A stretch of DNA of 64,000 nucleotides from Rhipicephalus microplus (taxonomy: Eukaryota > Arthropoda > Arachnida > Ixodida > Ixodidae), in the NCBI RefSeq assembly GCF_043290135.1, contig NW_027464604.1, forward strand, positions 1,681,501 through 1,745,500, given 5' to 3'. The notes beneath the pieces were generated by a model. It was not told the DNA's origin. It ran no database searches and saw only the letters and a list, made by a program, of their open reading frames with translations. Positions 58,688-64,000 of this stretch are shown here, one piece after another. A program made the position numbers and the translations under genes. The stretch's first letter is position 1; each line of letters starts with the position of its first letter.

Positions 58688-61600
58688 TCAATCAGGACTG
58701 GCAGTATAGTAGGGCTTTAGGCGCGACACATGAACAACATCAGTAGATGGTGTAGCAGAGGATGAGTGCGGTTGAACGGGAGTGATGAGGTAGTCGACGT
58801 CGGTGACCTTGCGGAGAACTTTGTAGGGTCCTGTGTATCGTGGGAGGAGCTTCTCGCACAAACCTTCACGTCGATACGGCGTCCAGAGTAGGACAAGAGA
58901 GTCATCAGGGTAGTCAACGTCGCGGTGCGAGTCATCGTAGCGGACTTTTTGTGCGGCCTGAGAAGCACTGAGCCGAGTGTGCGCGATTTGGCGAGCGACG
59001 CGGGCTCGAGAAGCAGCGTCCTGCGCATACACCGTTGGTTGGATAGTAGCAGAAGGAAGGAGTGTGTCGAATGGCAACGCAGGGTTGCAGCCGTACAAAA
59101 GAAAGAATGGAGAGTAGCCGGCGGTGTCATGTCTTGACGAATTATATGCAAATGTAACGTAGGGGAGCATTGCGTCCCAGTCACGGTGGTCAGCAGAGAC
59201 GTACATAGACAACATGTCTGTAAGAGTTCGGTTGAGACGCTCCGTGAGACCGTTAGTCTGGGGATGGTAGGCAGTAGTAAGGTGATGTTCGGTAGAGCAG
59301 CTCCGGAGGATTTCGTCGATAACTTTTGCGAGGAAGCAGCGGCCCCGATCCGTCAAAAGCTGGCGCGGAGCTCCATGCCGCAGAATGACGTCATTTAGGA
59401 GAAAGTCTGCGACGTCTGTAGCGCAGCTAGTTGGCAATGCACGAGTTATCGCGTATCTGGTCGCATAGTCGGTTGCGACAGCGATCCACTTGTTGCCTGA
59501 CACGGACGTCGGGAAAGGTCCGAGCAAGTCGAGGCCGATGCGGAAGAATGGTTCCGGGGGAATGTCGATAGGTTGGAGCAGGCCAGCCGGACGGAGAGCA
59601 GGACGTTTCCGACGCTGGCAGCGCTCGCAAGCAGCGACATAACGGCGCACAAATTTATACATGCCAGGCCAAAAGAACCGTTGCCGCACGCGGTGATAGG
59701 TGCGTGAAAAACCCAGGTGTCCCGCCGTCGGTGCGTCATGCAGATGTTGAAGAATAGTGGCACGCATGTGTTGGGGAATAACTAACAAATATTCCGGGCC
59801 ATCAGACTTCATGTTGCGACGATACAGAATGTCGTTGCGAAGGACATATTGACGGAGAGAAGGGTCGGAATGTCCTGAAGATACTCGCTGAATGACCTTC
59901 TTGAGGGTTGCGTCCCGGCGCTGCTCTGTGCCGATGTCGTGCAAATCAGATATGGCGAGCACACAAGAATCGCCTTCATGGACAGCGAGGCTAGCAGGGT
60001 CCACCGGATAACGCGAGAGACAATCAGCATCTTGGTGCAACCTGCCCGACTTATAAATTACGTCGAAGTTATACTCCTGGAGACGTAGAGCCCAGCGACC
60101 TAGGCGACCAGTTGGGTCCTTGAGCGACGACAGCCAACACAGAGCGTGGTGGTCCGTAATAACTGAAAACTCGCGGCCATACAAGTAGGGGCGAAATTTC
60201 GCTACAGCCCAGACCAACGCAAGACACTCGCGCTCTGTTATCGAATAGTTTCGCTCAGATGTGGAGAGAAGGCGGCTGGCATACGCAATAACACGCGTTT
60301 GGCCTCCCTGGTGTTGAGCGAGGACGGCGCCGATTCCGTGAGCACTGGCGTCTGTGCGTACTTCAGTCGTCGCAGACGGGTCAAAGTGAGCCAGTATTGG
60401 TGGTGAAATGAGCAGGTCGATCAGCGTGGAAAACGCAGCTGCTTGGTCTTGGCCCCACGAGAAGGGCACGTTCTTTTTGAGAAGATCAGTTAGTGGTCGT
60501 GCAATTGTAGCGAAATCGCGTATAAAGCGGCGGAAGTACGAGCATAAGCCCACAAAACTCCGAACATCTTTGGTTGAAGAAGGCAGAGGGAAATTCTTGA
60601 CAGCGCTAATCTTGTCAGGGTCAGGTCGGACGCCAGCAGCACTTACAAGATGACCAAGGATCGTGATTTGTTGTCGGCCGAAATTGCACTTTTTCGAGTT
60701 CAGCTGGAGTCCTGCTCGACGAAAAACGGCTAAAATGGTCGACAAACGAGTTAAGTGAGTTTCAAATGTTGGGGAAAAAACAATCACATCGTCGAGGTAG
60801 CAAAGACAGATGGACCATTTATAACCACGAAGAAGAGAGTCCATCATGCGTTCGAACGTTGCCGGGGCGTTGCACAGCCCAAAAGGCATAACCTTGAACT
60901 GATAAAGGCCGTCCGGTGTGATGAAGGCAGTCTTTTCTCGGTCTAAGTCGTCGACAGAAATTTGCCAGTAGCCCGAACGCAGATCAATAGATGAGAAGTA
61001 TCGCGCGCCATGAAGGCAATCAAGGGCGTCGTCGATTCGTGGCAGCGGATATACGTCTTTGCGGGTTATCTTGTTCAAGGCACGGTAGTCAACGCAAAAT
61101 CTCCAGCTGCCATCCTTCTTTTTCACTAAAACAACAGGTGACGCCCATGGACTTGAAGAGGCCTCTATGACTCCTTTGGAGAGCATTTTCTCGACTTCTC
61201 GTTGTATGACCTGGCGTTCGGACTGGGAAACACGATACGGTCGCCGTCTAACAGGATTAGCATCGCCGGTATGTATTTGATGACGCACGAAGGACGTTTG
61301 CCCTAAAGGGCGGTCATCGAAGTCGAAAATATCTCGGTAGGTAGTCAGAACGTGGTGAAGTTGCGCCAACTGACAGGGCAGAAGATCAGGGGCGATCATC
61401 ATCGTGATTTCGTCGCTAGGTGCGTTTGCTCGGCTGGCTGCAGTAGGGGACGAACAGTCTTCAGGGTCCAATGCCACGATGCTACATGCATCAAGTGGGG
61501 AAACGTGGGCTAACGAAATGCCTTGCGGGAGAACTTGGGTCGAACTACTGAAGTTAAGGAGCGGAAGCTGAACGTAGTTGTCCACAATAGTCACGATTGT

Positions 61601-62191
61601 ATGCGGCACAGCAACACTTCGAGCCAAGAGCACATCCACCAATGGAGACACTATGTAGTCACCGTCAGGAAGAGCTGGTGATATCGTTAAGGCAACACAC
61701 GTGGTGGCTTGCGGTGACAGCCGAACATAATCAACAGCGCACAAGCGGTGTGACGGTGAGGACGGCACAGGTCCAAGTCGAGGCAGTTCAAGTTGAAGAA
61801 CGCCGGTTGCACAGTCGATGAGAGCAGCATGGGTGGACAAGAAATCTAAACCAAGAATTAGGTCATTTGGGCACTGCTCAATAACTGCAAAGAGAACAGA
61901 TGTGGGGTGATCGGCGATAGTGATGCGTGCTGTGCACATTCCTGTGATGGCAAGACTTCTTCCGTCGGCGACACGAATAACGCCAGGGGCAGCCGGTGTG
62001 AGCACTTTCTTCAGGCGGCGACGAAGTCGGGCACTCATCACAGAAATATGCGCCCCAGTGTCAACAAGTGCAGAAACAGTCAGGCCGTCAACGTCGACGT
62101 CGATCAAATTTCGTCGTGTCGGCAGTACAAGGAGAGGATTTGAGGTCGGTACCGAGGATGCAGCTTCACCTCCAAGAGCTGCACCGCTTAG
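58688..62191 (-). CDS. pol: Ty3/gypsy Pol: protease, reverse transcriptase, RNase H, integrase
   Basis: About 1,167 residues read in the -1 frame after gag. The first pol-frame codon after slippage is CTA at 62191-62189; no ATG is needed. Numbering from the TTG at 62107: aspartic protease with DTGA (D16); RT about 280-480 with SSIDLRSGYWQI (D375) and YLDD (437-440); RNase H about 570-690 with TDAS (585-588) and TDHHAL; integrase zinc finger H790, H797, C827, C830; integrase core D860, D920 and E956, giving the DD35E spacing; and a C-terminal GPY motif near 1093. No chromodomain is apparent. The protein would mature the polyprotein, copy the RNA to DNA and integrate it. All catalytic residues I looked for are present and the frame is unbroken, so activity is plausible. 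Translation depends on frameshifting at the gag stop. Confidence 0.95.
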   Translation of the reverse strand, partial: LSGAALGGEAASSVPTSNPLLVLPTRRNLIDVDVDGLTVSALVDTGAHISVMSARLRRRLKKVLTPAAPGVIRVADGRSLAITGMCTARITIADHPTSVLFAVIEQCPNDLILGLDFLSTHAALIDCATGVLQLELPRLGPVPSSPSHRLCAVDYVRLSPQATTCVALTISPALPDGDYIVSPLVDVLLARSVAVPHTIVTIVDNYVQLPLLNFSSSTQVLPQGISLAHVSPLDACSIVALDPEDCSSPTAASRANAPSDEITMMIAPDLLPCQLAQLHHVLTTYRDIFDFDDRPLGQTSFVRHQIHTGDANPVRRRPYRVSQSERQVIQREVEKMLSKGVIEASSSPWASPVVLVKKKDGSWRFCVDYRALNKITRKDVYPLPRIDDALDCLHGARYFSSIDLRSGYWQISVDDLDREKTAFITPDGLYQFKVMPFGLCNAPATFERMMDSLLRGYKWSICLCYLDDVIVFSPTFETHLTRLSTILAVFRRAGLQLNSKKCNFGRQQITILGHLVSAAGVRPDPDKISAVKNFPLPSSTKDVRSFVGLCSYFRRFIRDFATIARPLTDLLKKNVPFSWGQDQAAAFSTLIDLLISPPILAHFDPSATTEVRTDASAHGIGAVLAQHQGGQTRVIAYASRLLSTSERNYSITERECLALVWAVAKFRPYLYGREFSVITDHHALCWLSSLKDPTGRLGRWALRLQEYNFDVIYKSGRLHQDADCLSRYPVDPASLAVHEGDSCVLAISDLHDIGTEQRRDATLKKVIQRVSSGHSDPSLRQYVLRNDILYRRNMKSDGPEYLLVIPQHMRATILQHLHDAPTAGHLGFSRTYHRVRQRFFWPGMYKFVRRYVAACERCQRRKRPALRPAGLLQPIDIPPEPFFRIGLDLLGPFPTSVSGNKWIAVATDYATRYAITRALPTSCATDVADFLLNDVILRHGAPRQLLTDRGRCFLAKVIDEILRSCSTEHHLTTAYHPQTNGLTERLNRTLTDMLSMYVSADHRDWDAMLPYVTFAYNSSRHDTAGYSPFFLLYGCNPALPFDTLLPSATIQPTVYAQDAASRARVARQIAHTRLSASQAAQKVRYDDSHRDVDYPDDSLVLLWTPYRREGLCEKLLPRYTGPYKVLRKVTDVDYLITPVQPHSSSATPSTDVVHVSRLKPYYTASPD
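62154..62182 (-). promoter_or_regulatory. Frameshift-stimulating hairpin candidate
   Basis: On the RNA strand GCAGCT (62182-62177) pairs with AGCTGC (62165-62160) around an 11-nt loop, starting 8 nt after the slippery heptamer, the usual distance. Loop bases GAGG (62172-62169) could also pair with CCTC (62157-62154) as a pseudoknot. However, only 2 nt would cross the 6-bp stem, so a plain hairpin is more likely. Confidence 0.5.
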
Positions 62192-63474
62192 TTTCCCTGG
62201 TGAGAATTGAGCGGGGAGGTCGGGCGTCGTCGTAGAGGAGAAGGGGACGACGGGCGACGTCCTGGCGGCGAACGAGACTGGTGACGTCGAGGCGACGGTG
62301 AGCGGCTGTGCTGCGTATCAGGGGCATCGCAGGCGTAGGAATCGACGGGCAGAGGCCGGCGGTAGTTGTCGGCGATCGGCTCAGGAGGTTGGAAACGACG
62401 GTAGCTATCGGTGCGGCGAGCAGTGTTATACTGGTTTCGGGACGAAGACCAATGGTTGTGGCAATACCGTGCGACGTGACCTATGCGGCGGCAGTTAAAG
62501 CAGATCGGCCGATCATCCGCAGTTCTCCATTCGGCCGGATTGCGAGAGCGTGGATAAGACCTTTCTTGGGGTGGTGACCTGGGGCGAGGCGGCGACCTTG
62601 AACGGAAGCCAATTGGTCGAGACTGAGCAACGGCGCAGACATCGAAGCCCAAATTGCTCAGTTCTTCCCGCACAATCGACTGTACCAAGCAAACCTGAGG
62701 TACTTGCAAATCGACGTGGCCGTTGGCGGGAAGAGTAGGTGTAATTGCTTCGATTTCCCGCCGGACAATTCGCGTAATTTCAGACGCTGGTGAAGACTGC
62801 CGATGGGAGGACAGTCCATCTTCGCAGGAGGACGTCGCTGCGGTGTTCGGCAGTCGAGTAAATGATCTTGAAATCCGCCTGCTTTTGGCCAGTTCAAAAC
62901 GCCGGCATTCCTCAATAATTTCGTCGACGGTCGCACAGTTCCGGCACATTAGCAGGTTGAACGCGTCGTCCGCTATGCCCTTGAGGACGTGGCCAACCTT
63001 GTCAGACTCCGACATGTCGTTGTCAACTTTACGACATAGAGCCAGCACGTCCTGTATATATGAGATATACGGCTCTGTGGACGTCTGAGCACGTATAGAC
63101 AACTCCTTCTTTGCAGCCGCCTTTCGACCGATGGGCTTCCCAAATAAGTCGCGAAGCTTTTCCTTGAAGGTGTCCCAACTGCCGATCTCCTCCTCATGGT
63201 TCTCGTACCAGACTTTGGCCGTGCCTTTGAGGTAAAACAGCACATTGGCCAGCATAAGAGTCGGATCATACCGGTTGAGAGCACTGGTGCGTTCGTAGTC
63301 GGCTATCCAGTCGTCGACATCAACTTGGTCCGTACCGCAGAACGTTCCAGGATGCTTCGGATGCGTCAGCACGTACGTGGGTGGGGGTGGGGCCAGTGGA
63401 GGCGTTGCCGTGGATGGTGCGGGCGTCGCCGAAGCCGATGGAGAGGTGGCCGTGGGATCAGTCCCGTGTTCCAT
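62188..63474 (-). CDS. gag: Ty3/gypsy Gag with CCHC zinc knuckle
   Basis: This 428-residue structural protein would package element RNA into virus-like particles in the cytoplasm. The N-terminus is Pro/Ala/Thr-rich. A retrotransposon-Gag capsid-like region follows at about residues 40-200, with TFCGTDQVDVDDWI, LANVLFYLKGTAKVWYE and FKEKLRDLFG. The zinc knuckle is C325-x2-C328-x4-H333-x4-C338 (CFNCRRIGHVARYC), and the C-terminal tail is rich in Arg, Ser and Pro. I chose the ATG at 63474 because the longer frame's ATG (63570) lies inside the 5' LTR. The stop TAA (62190-62188) directly follows the slippery heptamer. Pol follows in the -1 frame. Confidence 0.92.
   Translation of the reverse strand: MEHGTDPTATSPSASATPAPSTATPPLAPPPPTYVLTHPKHPGTFCGTDQVDVDDWIADYERTSALNRYDPTLMLANVLFYLKGTAKVWYENHEEEIGSWDTFKEKLRDLFGKPIGRKAAAKKELSIRAQTSTEPYISYIQDVLALCRKVDNDMSESDKVGHVLKGIADDAFNLLMCRNCATVDEIIEECRRFELAKSRRISRSFTRLPNTAATSSCEDGLSSHRQSSPASEITRIVRREIEAITPTLPANGHVDLQVPQVCLVQSIVREELSNLGFDVCAVAQSRPIGFRSRSPPRPRSPPQERSYPRSRNPAEWRTADDRPICFNCRRIGHVARYCHNHWSSSRNQYNTARRTDSYRRFQPPEPIADNYRRPLPVDSYACDAPDTQHSRSPSPRRHQSRSPPGRRPSSPSPLRRRPTSPLNSHQGN
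62191..62197 (-). promoter_or_regulatory. -1 ribosomal frameshift slippery heptamer GGGAAAC
   Basis: On the RNA strand, G-GGA-AAC in the gag frame fits X-XXY-YYZ and is immediately followed by the gag stop TAA. Slipping back one base puts ribosomes in the pol frame, which is open through this point. The same heptamer is a known -1 site in some betaretroviruses. Confidence 0.8.
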
Positions 63475-63530
63475 CACGGAAACTCCGATTTGACGACCAC
63501 TGCGGAGCTCCGTTGTATGGCGCTTCGTTA

Positions 63531-63546
63531 CCCAGCACCTCCACCA
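63531..63546 (-). promoter_or_regulatory. Primer binding site candidate
   Basis: TGGTGGAGGTGCTGGG on the minus strand begins 3 nt after the 5' LTR. It starts with TGG, as expected for complementarity to a tRNA 3' CCA. I could not assign the tRNA. Confidence 0.6.
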
Positions 63547-63549
63547 ATT

Positions 63550-63714
63550 TGTTACGGAGCTCGCAAACACACGGAAGAGAGGAATGAGCGTATTTCCTAT
63601 ATTTACATGCCAAAGTGACGCTTCAGAGCTGCCAGTCTCTCGCGCGGCGAGTCCACTTCTTTTTCATCGAACTGTTGTCCACGACGGTAGAGCCATGCCC
63701 ACTGCCTCGTAATA
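63550..63714 (-). repeat. 5' LTR of the Ty3/gypsy element (165 bp)
   Basis: Identical by eye to the 3' LTR. A TAAATATA element (63598-63605 on the minus strand) could position transcription start roughly 30 bp further, near 63570. The gag leader outside the LTR is about 75 bp. Confidence 0.92.
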
Positions 63715-64000
63715 ATATATAAGTATTTGTCCTTTTGTTTGCCAGAAAGGGACGTTCCAAAATGCATATTTGGCCTGTGCAGTCGCAAATGCTTATATTT
63801 GTTTGATGCACAAGTGGCCTGTTCTTGCGTTCATTTCGTATCATGTAATGCTTTTCCGCTCACGCTGGCTGTACCGCTGTGAATTTCGCAATGCAGTGAA
63901 GCTTAGTCATCTTTCGGTAATTGTCTTTTTGTCTCTCTGAAACGGACGTGCCAAGATGCATATTTGGCCTGAGCAGTCGAAATGCTTATATTTGTTTGAT
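63715..64000 (+). repeat. 193-bp satellite array, block 5 (right edge open)
   Basis: It begins with the right ATAT target duplication (63715-63718) and continues the monomer interrupted at 58482. It matches 52471-52742, including the rare CTGGCTGTACCGC and CAGTCGAAATGC variants, and runs off the window. Confidence 0.95.

Larger units (their letters stand above)
58483..63714 (-). mobile_element. Complete Ty3/gypsy LTR retrotransposon (5,232 bp)
   Basis: Minus-strand element with two identical 165-bp LTRs, a 4-bp ATAT target duplication, a primer-binding-site candidate, gag, a -1 frameshift signal, pol (PR-RT-RH-IN) and a polypurine tract. There is no env-like frame. No internal stop or frameshift was found beyond the programmed one. 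Identical LTRs and intact frames point to a recent insertion. The domain order with integrase last identifies Ty3/gypsy (Metaviridae) rather than Ty1/copia. I cannot assign the lineage without a tree. Confidence 0.95.

Noticed and set aside
58717..63284. Secondary open frames on both strands within the Ty3 element (for example 59446-59763 and 62723-63088)
   Set aside because: They are shadows of gag and pol in other frames, without recognisable domains.
63475..63570. Gag starting at the ATG at 63570
   Set aside because: That ATG is inside the 5' LTR, upstream of or at the likely transcription start. The ATG at 63474 gives a normal Gag.

Overview
The window is almost entirely satellite DNA from an animal, most likely an arthropod. 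An ixodid tick is my best guess, from the retroelement types and the look of the element 3' tails, but the sequence does not prove it. About 55 kb of the 64 kb is one head-to-tail satellite family with a monomer of about 193 bp, roughly 285 monomers, all in the same orientation. Both window ends lie inside the array, so its true size is unknown. I find no host gene, tRNA, rRNA or CRISPR array. The many 60-76 codon frames (and some 200-codon frames) in the satellite are by-products of the monomer sequence, not genes.

Layout: satellite 1-3519; a Penelope-like element (PLE) insertion made of two 5'-truncated copies head to head, 3520-6150; satellite 6151-18960; a 610-bp PLE 3' fragment 18961-19570; satellite 19571-54139, whose 21-48 kb part is a distinct core of higher-order repeats; a second copy of the 610-bp PLE fragment 54140-54749; satellite 54750-58482; a complete Ty3/gypsy LTR retrotransposon on the minus strand 58483-63714; satellite 63715-64000.

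Each insertion has direct target duplications (12 bp, 12 bp and 4 bp), and each has an uninterrupted paralogous site elsewhere in the array, so the insertion boundaries are secure. The order of events can be read. The 610-bp PLE fragment went in first and was then copied with about 3.3 kb of local DNA (16.7-19.9 kb and 51.9-55.1 kb). The head-to-head PLE pair is uninterrupted in its array paralogue near 13.3 kb, and its arms look identical. The Ty3 element (identical 165-bp LTRs) entered one copy of a block duplicated about 6 kb apart, after that duplication.

The Ty3 element looks intact. It has gag with a CCHC knuckle, a canonical -1 slippery heptamer directly before the gag stop with a hairpin 8 nt downstream, and pol with protease, RT, RNase H and DD35E integrase. 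It also has a primer-binding-site candidate and a short purine tract. The PLE fragments encode the C-terminal half of RT and/or a GIY-YIG endonuclease. The 610-bp fragments end in a hammerhead-like core that overlaps the stop codon, and one copy has lost a core base.

The most unusual objects are the near-perfect 1,270-bp inverted repeat formed by the PLE pair (a potential long-hairpin RNA source), the nested duplication and deletion history of the 21-48 kb core, and a 7-bp dyad that is intact in some monomer types and destroyed in others.
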